45,022 bases of DNA from NCBI GenBank assembly GCA_903933805.1, contig CAIZLM010000077.1, positions 1-45,022 of the forward strand. The letters run 5' to 3'. How positions within the stretch are numbered: position 1 is the stretch's first letter; each line of letters starts with the position of its first letter. The translations under genes and the position numbers were made by a program. The DNA is from an uncultured Bacteroidota bacterium. Its GTDB lineage: Bacteria > Bacteroidota > Bacteroidia > Chitinophagales > Saprospiraceae. Under the pieces are notes generated by a model. That model made no database searches. It worked only from the letters and a program-made list of their open reading frames with translations, and was not told the origin of the DNA. Shown piece by piece: positions 1-7,442 of the stretch.

Positions 1-654
1 GATCTCCTCATAATTCCTAAAAACCGCTTCGTTTTTGCGCCGGTTGATCCGAATTTCTTTGAACCCTTCTAATATGTGGTTGAGCTTTTCGTAAAAAATC
101 GTCTCCTTGACCGATACCGCCCGCCACATGTTCTGAAAACTGTCCGAGTAACCCATGTAGTAAAAAACCCCAAGGCCAAGCCCAGCCGAAATCAGAACAA
201 ATGACCACATCGATATCGAAGCAACGTACAACAGCGTGAAAAAAATCATGACACTCGACTGAACGCTGTTGATGATACTGGTCGTTACATTCGAGATAAT
301 CGTGGCATCTTGGCTGATCCGCGCATAAATGGTCGCCGTCCCGTATTTATCCAAGGATACCAATTCCGTGTGCCTGACCTTGTCCGCCAGCCTGCGCCTG
401 ACACGGTTGATCACCCACTCCACCAACTCAGACGAACGATCCAAGGTGTACTTTTTTGAGTAGAAAAAAACAAAGGCGCACAAAACATACAGTATGGTGT
501 ACTGCCAATTGATGGACTTGTTTGAAACAGACTCCGCAGCACCATTGATCACAGCTATCAGACAAGCGTTGGATATCCCTGACAGTGCACTGAACACAAC
601 CAACAGGGGGGATGGATTCGGAATTTCTCGCTTTAGCAGTTCAATCAGTTTCAT
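1..654 (-). CDS. Cyclic-peptide export ABC transporter, N-terminal part (cut by window edge)
   Basis: An open frame of 218 codons runs leftward off the window. It begins at ATG 654-652 with MKLIELLKREIPNPSPLL. It shows a transmembrane segment at about residues 16-38, another at about 50-66, a charged loop (VEWVINRVRRRLADKVRHTELV), the conserved stretch YGTATIYARISQDATIISN, then a hydrophobic block at about 131-167. This order and these phrases match the membrane domain of the SyrD/PvdE family, fused exporters of cyclic or nonribosomal peptides in the inner membrane. The C-terminal ATPase domain (Walker A, signature, Walker B) must lie beyond the edge, so ATP binding cannot be seen. The frame stays open upstream for about 30 codons without another ATG. 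Family call is by eye; alternative is another type of fused ABC exporter. Confidence 0.75.
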   Translation of the reverse strand, partial: MKLIELLKREIPNPSPLLVVFSALSGISNACLIAVINGAAESVSNKSINWQYTILYVLCAFVFFYSKKYTLDRSSELVEWVINRVRRRLADKVRHTELVSLDKYGTATIYARISQDATIISNVTTSIINSVQSSVMIFFTLLYVASISMWSFVLISAGLGLGVFYYMGYSDSFQNMWRAVSVKETIFYEKLNHILEGFKEIRINRRKNEAVFRNYEEI

Positions 655-1096
655 AAAAAAACTACTGTTTAGCACGCTGATGAAGCGCAACAAAAAACGA
701 ACATTCAAATAAATTGGTGTAACAAGATTCTTTTCTCACTGATCGAAATCTATGGGTGATTAATTGTAATAAAGTGAACGATTGCAAAATATTTTTTCAT
801 GATGGGTTTAGTGCCGTGACCAAAGGGAAAGTGCGTTTTATCATTACTGTTTGGAAATTAAAAGCGACGCCGCGGGAAAAATCGGCTGTGCCAGATAAAT
901 ACAAGGACGGAATGATTGGTAGCTCTTTGGATCGCGGTGCAAAATGACAAAAATTTATTTATTTCACAAAATTTTAAATACCTACAATTATACATACAAT
1001 TTAGAGGTAAAAACAAGTTTTTGTAGTGGTTGTTTTTTAGCTATTTGTCCAATAAAAACTCATACAAATTATTATTTTTTGTAATAGAATAATAAT

Positions 1097-1134
1097 AAAA
1101 AAGCTTCACAGAATGCCTTGTGAAGCTTTTTTTT
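1097..1134 (+). terminator. Terminator-like hairpin with T-run
   Basis: AAGCTTCACA (1101-1110) and TGTGAAGCTT (1119-1128) form a perfect 10-bp stem with an 8-base loop, followed by a run of T on the plus strand and preceded by A on the same strand, so it could act in both directions. No gene that would need it was identified on either side, which suggests an unrecognised small transcript or a relic. Confidence 0.55.
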
Positions 1135-1398
1135 CTGAGATACTGCTCAAAACATAAAAAAAATGGTGACGTAGGTTTAACAGGTGCCAAGAAGATAAAT
1201 TTTGATGGCTAGGGGCGATGGCTTGTTCTCACTCGGAAACATTCCGTGAAGATAAATAAGGGTTGTATGTTTTCTAATGTCGTTTACATACTCACCATCA
1301 TAGGCAATTCTAACAAATGAGGTATTTGGTATAAGCGCTAACTGGTGATGCTATCTGACTATTCTTCGACCGGTCGGCCTTCTCACGGCGCAAAGAAG

Positions 1399-1443
1399 CT
1401 AACTGGTTGGTTGGGTAGGCGCGTGTGATAAAAAAAGCGGCCA
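1399..1443 (-). repeat. Half-copy of the dispersed intergenic repeat (one outer arm)
   Basis: CTAACTGGTTGGTTGGGTAG followed by GCGCGTGTGATAAAAAAAGCGGCC resembles the outer arm seen intact at 26852 (GTAACTGGTTAGCGTGGTCG, then CGTCTGAGACAAAAAA). The opposite arm is not clearly present; a weak match may lie at 1336-1358. Probably a decayed copy. Confidence 0.4.
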
Positions 1444-1948
1444 TGCTACTTCTTAAAAAACACCCCCTCCACCCACCGCCCAAACAACCTAAAATTTTTT
1501 TGTTCAATAAATAATTAGTTTTTTTAACGAAAAAAATACCTTTACGCAGAATTAAAGCATCGTTTTTTAGAAATCAACCATCCTAGAACACGGCAAATGC
1601 TCATAAATCAAGGTTAAACGGCGCTTTTCTTGTCATTTACACCATTAATGCCTCGATTAAGACAATTTGTCAACAGGAAAAGATGGCCGTGTATTCTCCT
1701 TTTTTATCTGACATGTTCCCAATATACAAGGGATCAATTTGATAAAAACAAAAAAATCAACTTTTAATTGGTATAAAATACGATTACATCATGATGCTTT
1801 CGGGATAATTCATGACAGCGGCCAATACCCACCACCCTCTAAAAAGGCGCCGTTTCCCCCTCCAGTACCCCTAACTGGCAAGACCTAAAAAAACACCCCG
1901 AACATCATTTTTTTACAATTCATCATTATTAACCAACATTCTAGACGT

Positions 1949-4900
1949 ATGATGCAAAAGTCAATTACCCTGTCTGGCCGGATGCTTTGGATGGTAGCCT
2001 TCGTGCTGCTCACCAATCTCCTGCTTGCCCAAGGCCGCCGTGTTTCGGGCACAGTCGCCGACGCCGACGGCCCGCTCCCAGGAGCCACCGTTGTCGAAAA
2101 GGGCACCACCAACGGAACCACCACCGATATCAATGGCACCTTCACCCTGACAGTGCAGGCGAAAGAGCCAATCATCGTGGTTTCCTACACCGGCTACCAA
2201 ACCATTGAAGCTGGTATCGGAGCCCAATCCAGCATTAGCCTGCTGCTACAACCATCTGAATCGGTACTGACCGAAATCGTGGTAACCGGTTACACCGTGG
2301 AAACACGCAAACAGGCGACAAGCGCGGTTGCTACCGTCAAAACACGCGACCTTAAAGCTGTACCTTCTGGCAACGTGGAGCAACAACTGCAAGGCCGTGT
2401 GAGCGGTCTGACAGTCATTTCCAACGGTCAGCCCGGCACCAACAGCCAGGTTCGTATCCGCGGTTTTGGTTCGTTCTTTGGCAACCAACCCCTCTACATT
2501 GTAGATGGCGTTCCCACTCAAAACGTTGATTTCCTCTCTCCCGATGATATCGACAACACAACCGTCATGAAGGATGCATCCTCTGCGTCTATTTATGGTG
2601 CACGTGCCGCCGGTGGCGTTATTGTTCTGACCACCAAAAAAGGTGCTAAGAAACCACAGCGGGTAAAAGTTTCCTACGATGCCCTCATGGGATGGACAGA
2701 CCCAGGTACCGGTTCTGAAATTCTCAATCCACAGGAGCAAGCCGACTGGACTTGGAAAGCCCTGGGCAACGCCGGTCAGCCGCTGTCGCACCCACAGTAT
2801 GGTTCAGGCGCAACCCCAACCCTGCCAGACTACATCAACGTAGGAGGCTTGGCCGGTTTGTCGGCTTCTCAAGTAGATTTGAATGCCGAACTGGCCAAGT
2901 ACAACGTCAATCCCGACAACGGATCCGTGTACCAAGTGGTAAAAGCAAACAAAACGGGTACCGACTGGTATGACGCCATCACCCGCACGGCCCCCATGAC
3001 CCGCCACAACCTCGGTTTCCAAGGTTCTACTGAAAGCGCTCGCTACTACATCGGCATGAGCTTGCAAAACCAGTCGGGTATCCTGTTGAACAATGACTTC
3101 AAGCGCTACACCTTCCGCGCCAACACAGAGTTCGATGTGTTCAAAAATTTCCGCGTTGGAGAAAACCTCCAGTTTACCTATCGCTCTGTCTTAGGTCAAT
3201 TGGGCGGCGGCAGCGGCGCCAACGTATCACAAGACGAAAACCCCATCCTCGGGGCTTTCCGTATGCCATCCATCATTCCGGTGTACGACGAGCTCGGTGG
3301 TTATGCCGGCACTGCGGCCAAAGGATTCAACAATCCACGCAACCCAGTGGCTGAACGCGATGGCATCAAAGACAACCGCGGCAACAATGTGACCGGTTTC
3401 GGTAACGTGTACGCCGAATATGATTTGATGAAAGGCCTTACCCTCCGCACTAGCCTCGGGGGCAACTACTACAGCTATGGTGGATATGGTTACAACCGCC
3501 GTACCTACGAAAACTCCGAAAACAACTCCAGCTTCGGATACGATGAATATTACGGCAACGGGTATTCTTGGGTATTCACCAATACGGCTCAGTACAAAAA
3601 AGAGTTTGGCCAAAACAGCCTTGAAGTACTCGTTGGCCAAGAGGCCCTCTCCGATGGCAATGGTCGCAACATCTCTGCTTCAGGCCTGGACCCTTTCTCA
3701 CTCGATCCCAACTATATCACCCTCAGCACTGTCTCAAACAGGAATGTTAACAGTAGCAACAACACCCACTGGAACTATTTGTCGCTCTTCAGCCGTGTAC
3801 ACTATGGCCTGCAAGACAAATACTACGTCACCGGTGTGGTTCGCCGCGATGGATCATCCCGCTTTGGCGCCAGCACACGTTATGGTGTGTTCCCCGGCGT
3901 ATCAGCGGCATGGCGTGTTAGCGGAGAAGAATTCATGAAAGATATTTCTTGGGTAGACGACTTTAAAATACGCGGCGGATGGGGTCAAATGGGCAATGAT
4001 AACCCGGTTAACCCTTCCAACCAGTTTAGCCTGTATGCTTCCAGCCTCTCCAACTCCGCCTACGATATTACCGGCTCCAACGGAAACGTTGCCAACGGCT
4101 TCTATCAAAGCCAAGTGGGTGATCCAAACGCAAAATGGGAAGTGAGCACCACCAGCAACGTAGGCTTTGAAGCGTTGTTGTGGAAAGGAAAACTCGACGT
4201 TATTATTGACCTGTGGAAGAAAAAAACCAGCGAATTGCTCTTCAACCCTCCTTTGGCCAGCGTATTGGGTAGCTTCCCAAGCGCACCGTTCAAAAATGTG
4301 GCTGAAATGGACAACAAGGGTATTGATCTGCAAATTGTCAACAAAGGCAAATTCAGCAGCAAAGTTGGCTACGAACTCACCCTCACAAGCTCGTTCCTCG
4401 ACAATAAAATCGTTAAAATTGACGAAGGAATTGACTATTTTGACGTAAACCCAGCCAGCAATCGCTTGGCAGGAACGATGGTGCGCAACCAAGTGGGATA
4501 CTCCATTTCTTCCTTCTATGGCTACAAAGTGCTGGGGCTATTCCAAAGCCAAGCCGAAGCAGATGCCGCACCGGAACAACTCGGCGCAGGCGCAGGTCGC
4601 TTCCGCTATGCTGACCTGAATGGCTACGACGATGCAGGCAAACTGACAGGAGCACCCGACGGCAAAATTGATGCCGCAGACCGTACCTACATTGGCAGCC
4701 CAGTTCCTAAATTTACTGGTGGCGCCAACCTGAAGGTTACTTTCGGCCAATTCGACGTTGAAACATACCTGTACACCTCCATCGGCAACAAAATATTCCA
4801 CCTCGCCAAATGGTTCCAGGATTTCTACCCCTCTTTCAAAGGTGCTGCCATCAGCTCCCGTGTGAAAGACTCTTGGTCTCCTGACAATACAGGTTCCGAA

Positions 4901-5209
4901 AACCCAATCTTTGAAGACGTTTCCAACTTCAGCACCAACACACAACCCAATTCTTGGTATGTGGAAGACGGCTCTTACCTGCGTATCCAAAACCTTACGT
5001 TTGGCTATACCCTGTCTGACAGCATGATGAAACGCTGGAAAGTTTCCCGCGCCCGCGTCTTTGCTTCCACCAACAACCTGCTGACGGTGACCAAATACAA
5101 AGGACTAGACCCAAGTGTGGGCGGAGCCGCTGATACCAATTTCGGTATCGACGTGGGCAACTACCCCATCACCCGCAGTGTGGTCGTTGGTTTGGGTATC
5201 ACATTCTAG
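1949..5209 (+). CDS. SusC/RagA-family TonB-dependent outer-membrane receptor
   Basis: 1086 aa. Signal peptide at about residues 1-28 (hydrophobic run ending LLLAQG). It is followed by a carboxypeptidase-regulatory-like beta-sandwich (RRVSGTVADADGPLPGATVV to YTGYQTIEAG, about 30-95), the SusC-type linker LTEIVVTGYTVETRK, a plug domain (VRIRGFGSFFGNQPLYIVDG, MKDASSASIYGARAAGGVI) and a long barrel ending in aromatic F (VVVGLGITF). This is the SusC class of receptor that works with a SusD lipoprotein to import oligosaccharides or other large nutrients using TonB energy. susD follows 67 bp downstream. ATG at 1949 was chosen because the signal peptide starts there. The substrate cannot be read from the sequence; the downstream oxidoreductase pair suggests a glycoside. 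Confidence 0.95.
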   Translation: MMQKSITLSGRMLWMVAFVLLTNLLLAQGRRVSGTVADADGPLPGATVVEKGTTNGTTTDINGTFTLTVQAKEPIIVVSYTGYQTIEAGIGAQSSISLLLQPSESVLTEIVVTGYTVETRKQATSAVATVKTRDLKAVPSGNVEQQLQGRVSGLTVISNGQPGTNSQVRIRGFGSFFGNQPLYIVDGVPTQNVDFLSPDDIDNTTVMKDASSASIYGARAAGGVIVLTTKKGAKKPQRVKVSYDALMGWTDPGTGSEILNPQEQADWTWKALGNAGQPLSHPQYGSGATPTLPDYINVGGLAGLSASQVDLNAELAKYNVNPDNGSVYQVVKANKTGTDWYDAITRTAPMTRHNLGFQGSTESARYYIGMSLQNQSGILLNNDFKRYTFRANTEFDVFKNFRVGENLQFTYRSVLGQLGGGSGANVSQDENPILGAFRMPSIIPVYDELGGYAGTAAKGFNNPRNPVAERDGIKDNRGNNVTGFGNVYAEYDLMKGLTLRTSLGGNYYSYGGYGYNRRTYENSENNSSFGYDEYYGNGYSWVFTNTAQYKKEFGQNSLEVLVGQEALSDGNGRNISASGLDPFSLDPNYITLSTVSNRNVNSSNNTHWNYLSLFSRVHYGLQDKYYVTGVVRRDGSSRFGASTRYGVFPGVSAAWRVSGEEFMKDISWVDDFKIRGGWGQMGNDNPVNPSNQFSLYASSLSNSAYDITGSNGNVANGFYQSQVGDPNAKWEVSTTSNVGFEALLWKGKLDVIIDLWKKKTSELLFNPPLASVLGSFPSAPFKNVAEMDNKGIDLQIVNKGKFSSKVGYELTLTSSFLDNKIVKIDEGIDYFDVNPASNRLAGTMVRNQVGYSISSFYGYKVLGLFQSQAEADAAPEQLGAGAGRFRYADLNGYDDAGKLTGAPDGKIDAADRTYIGSPVPKFTGGANLKVTFGQFDVETYLYTSIGNKIFHLAKWFQDFYPSFKGAAISSRVKDSWSPDNTGSENPIFEDVSNFSTNTQPNSWYVEDGSYLRIQNLTFGYTLSDSMMKRWKVSRARVFASTNNLLTVTKYKGLDPSVGGAADTNFGIDVGNYPITRSVVVGLGITF

Positions 5210-5221
5210 TAAACCGGCCTC

Positions 5222-5237
5222 GGCCAATCAATTGGCC
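5222..5237 (+). other. Small intercistronic hairpin between susC and susD
   Basis: GGCCAAT-CA-ATTGGCC is a perfect 7-bp inverted repeat 12 bases after the susC stop codon. It could stabilise the susC transcript 3' end or let part of transcription stop. There is no T-run, so it is not a classical terminator. Confidence 0.45.
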
Positions 5238-5276
5238 AAAGTCAACTGATGAAACAATAAAAATCAATTTCAAATT

Positions 5277-7031
5277 ATGAAAAAATTGACCAAAAGTATA
5301 CTGGTGCTGGCAGTTTTTGCGGTGATGGCAAACATCATTTTCAGCGCCTGCAAAAAAGACTTCCTAGAAGTTACACCGACGGCTTCGGCCACTGAATCGG
5401 TGTTGGGCAGCAAAAAAGGCCTCGACGGCCTCTTGATTGGCTGCTACAGCGTGCTAACCGGCCGCGATATCTTGTTCTTCTCCGGTTTCGGCAACTGGGT
5501 ACATGGCAGTATCCTCGGTGGCGAAGCAAACAAAGGCACCAATGGTGGTGACCAAGCTGTTGTAAATCCTGTTCAGCGCTTCGAAACGCTGCCAAACAAC
5601 GACTTGCCTTCCCAAAAGTGGAATATGTGCTATGAAGGGGTTTCCCGTTGCAACCAAGTGTTGCGGGTACTCAACAATACCACCGACCCAACCGTTACGG
5701 ACGCAGACAAGACGCGTATCCGTGGAGAAGCCCGCTTCCTGCGCGGTTTTTACTACTTCGAACTGCGCCGCTTGTTTGGAAAAGTGCCTTTCGTGGACGA
5801 AAATATGGCGCCGGACGAAGCAACAAAAGTGCGGAACGACGTTGATATTTACGGCAGCATCGAAGCTGACTTCCAGTTTGCCATCGACAACCTCCCAGAA
5901 ACTCAGCCAGCGGTCGGGCGGGCAAACAGTTGGGCGGCAAAAGCTTTCCTAGCCAAAGTTCACCTCTACCAACAACACTACGCGGAAGCAAAGTCGCTCT
6001 TTGACGATATCATCGCCAACGGAAAAAATGCCGGTGGACTGAAATATTCACTGACGAGCAGCTACCCGGATATTTTCAAACCTGAGTTCGAGAACAATGG
6101 AGAATCAATATTTGCCGTGCAAGCAGCGGTAAACACGGGTTCTACAGCCAATGCCAACGGCGAACATGTGCTCAATTTCCCCTACAACTCAGGATCTGAT
6201 GGCCCTGCTGGTTGCTGCGGGTTCTTCCAGCCCAGTTTCGACCTGGCCAACTCGTTCCGTACCAATGACAACGGCCTGCCTTTGCTCGACGGATCCTACA
6301 ACAACGCTACCAACGAGTTGAAAAACGACTTCGGCGTGAAATCAGCAGACCCCTTCTCCCCGGATGCCGGCACTGTTGATCCTCGCCTCGACCACTCTGT
6401 GGGCCGTCGCGGTATTCCTTACCTCGACTGGATCAACCACCCCGGTGACAACTGGATTCGCGACCAAGCCTACGCAGGACCCTATTCTCCTAAGAAATTC
6501 GTGTTCTACAAAGGTACCCTCTCTACTTTCACCGATGGATCCTCCTGGACCCGCGGCTGGACTGCCATCAACCAACCACTGATGCGCTACGCTGATGTGC
6601 TGCTGATGGCCGCTGAATGTGAAATTGAGGTCGGTAGCGTGGACAAAGCCCGTGATTACGTCAATCAAGTACGTGCCCGCGCAGCCAACCCTGCTTCCTA
6701 CGTGAAAAAATTAACCGACGGTTCCAATGCCGCCAACTACACCATCGGGCTGTATAATACCCCTTGGTCTGACAAAGATGCCGCACGTACCGCCGTTCGG
6801 ATGGAGCGCAAACTGGAGCTTTCCGGCGAAGGTCACCGCTTCTTTGACCTTGTTCGTTGGGGCATTGCCGACCAAGTGCTGGATGCTTACCTGCAATACG
6901 AAGGTGGCAAACTGCCAACGTCCCTCGGTGGCGCCCAATTCACAGCAGGTAAAACGGAAGTTTATCCAATTCCGCAAAGCCAAATTGATATCCAGGGCAC
7001 CGATGTGCTCAAACAAAATCCAGGGTATTAA
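5277..7031 (+). CDS. SusD/RagB-family nutrient-binding lipoprotein
   Basis: 584 aa. N-terminus MKKLTKSILVLAVF with lipobox IFSAC (Cys25) followed by KKDFLEV, the usual beginning of SusD proteins, so it is lipidated and sits on the cell surface over SusC. The N-terminal TPR-like part has the typical NQVLRVLNN and RFLRGFYYFELRRLFGKVPF stretches (about residues 125-175). The C-terminal SusD/RagB hallmark ERKLELSGEGHRFFDLVRWG lies at about 508-527. The end, VYPIPQSQIDIQGTDVLKQNPGY, is typical. It is co-oriented with susC 67 bp upstream and followed by two terminator-like hairpins, so susC-susD is probably one transcription unit. Confidence 0.95.
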   Translation: MKKLTKSILVLAVFAVMANIIFSACKKDFLEVTPTASATESVLGSKKGLDGLLIGCYSVLTGRDILFFSGFGNWVHGSILGGEANKGTNGGDQAVVNPVQRFETLPNNDLPSQKWNMCYEGVSRCNQVLRVLNNTTDPTVTDADKTRIRGEARFLRGFYYFELRRLFGKVPFVDENMAPDEATKVRNDVDIYGSIEADFQFAIDNLPETQPAVGRANSWAAKAFLAKVHLYQQHYAEAKSLFDDIIANGKNAGGLKYSLTSSYPDIFKPEFENNGESIFAVQAAVNTGSTANANGEHVLNFPYNSGSDGPAGCCGFFQPSFDLANSFRTNDNGLPLLDGSYNNATNELKNDFGVKSADPFSPDAGTVDPRLDHSVGRRGIPYLDWINHPGDNWIRDQAYAGPYSPKKFVFYKGTLSTFTDGSSWTRGWTAINQPLMRYADVLLMAAECEIEVGSVDKARDYVNQVRARAANPASYVKKLTDGSNAANYTIGLYNTPWSDKDAARTAVRMERKLELSGEGHRFFDLVRWGIADQVLDAYLQYEGGKLPTSLGGAQFTAGKTEVYPIPQSQIDIQGTDVLKQNPGY

Positions 7032-7039
7032 GTCCTGAT

Positions 7040-7105
7040 GTGGCAGCATTGGAGGGGTTTGTGGAAAACCTATACCACAACATTCCTTCAATGCTGCTAC
7101 TTTTT
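7040..7105 (+). terminator. Rho-independent terminator after susD
   Basis: GTGGCAGCATTGGAGG (7040-7055) pairs with CCTTCAATGCTGCTAC (7085-7100) with two mismatches. An inner TTGTGG/CCACAA stem caps it, and TTTTT follows at 7101-7105. It lies 9 bases after the susD stop codon. Confidence 0.75.
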
Positions 7106-7127
7106 GATCTTCATACATTTTTGGTTG

Positions 7128-7172
7128 GACGAACTTGAGGCTTTACAAGGGCTTTCGGTTCGTCTTTTTTTT
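7128..7172 (+). terminator. Second terminator-like hairpin after susD
   Basis: GACGAAC (7128-7134) pairs with GTTCGTC (7158-7164) and is followed directly by eight T. It is in tandem with the terminator at 7040-7105. Confidence 0.55.
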
Positions 7173-7173
7173 C

Positions 7174-7249
7174 TAACTGGTTAGATGACACGCTGGCTGG
7201 CCTAAAAGACCAACTTTTTTTGTCTCAGACGCGACCACGCTAACCAGTT
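7174..7249 (+). repeat. Dispersed palindromic repeat, short form (copy A1)
   Basis: About 76 bp, starting TAACTGGTTAGATGACACGC and ending GACCACGCTAACCAGTT. It contains the outer arms of the long element but lacks its inner arms and apex, so it folds as a short hairpin with a T-rich centre. It lies 5 bp from long copy A2 in the same orientation. Confidence 0.85.
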
Positions 7250-7254
7250 TTTTC

Positions 7255-7418
7255 GTAACTGATTAGGTGGCGCGCTGTCTGGCCTAAAAAGGCCCATTTT
7301 CCGCCATACTTCGCAGATTTTTTTGACCGTAGCGCTACTACGGCCTACAAAAATCCGCTTCGTCTGGCAAAAAATGGCCACTTTTTTTGTCTCAGACGCG
7401 ACCACGCTAATCAGTTAC
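7255..7418 (+). repeat. Dispersed palindromic repeat, long form (copy A2)
   Basis: 164 bp, starting GTAACTGATTAGGTGGCGCG and ending CCACGCTAATCAGTTAC. Left and right halves are nearly reverse complements, with apex CCGTAG-CGCTA-CTACGG. Both terminal repeats carry the matching change GATTAG/CTAATC (GGTTAG/CTAACC in other copies), a compensatory difference that supports base-pairing of the ends. It ends 24 bp before the GTG start of the next gene. Confidence 0.9.
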
Positions 7419-7442
7419 CTTTTTTCTTAAAAATCATCGCCG

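Larger units (their letters stand above)
655..1948. other. 1.3-kb gene-free region between divergent genes
   Basis: No convincing gene was found. Short open frames (756-947 plus, 1310-1507 minus) have no recognisable motif or start context. Positions about 940-1100 are strikingly A+T rich compared with the roughly 50% G+C neighbours. The region holds a perfect hairpin (1101-1130), a half-copy of the dispersed intergenic repeat (1399-1443) and must contain the promoters of the exporter (leftward) and susC (rightward). No clear TAnnTTTG box with a -33 partner was found before susC. Confidence 0.5.

Noticed and set aside
756-947. 63-aa open frame in the large gene-free region
   Set aside because: No recognisable motif, no promoter or start context, and amino-acid composition unlike a typical protein.
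1310-1507. 65-aa leftward open frame
   Set aside because: It overlaps a half-copy of the dispersed repeat and shows no similarity to known proteins.
3902-4492. Long antisense open frames within susC and other high-G+C genes
   Set aside because: They mirror the codon pattern of the sense gene and have no family features; several such shadows exist across the window.
7174-7418. Reading the hairpin repeats as an insertion sequence or CRISPR array
   Set aside because: No transposase gene in or near any copy, and copies are tens of kilobases apart without regular spacing, so neither fits.
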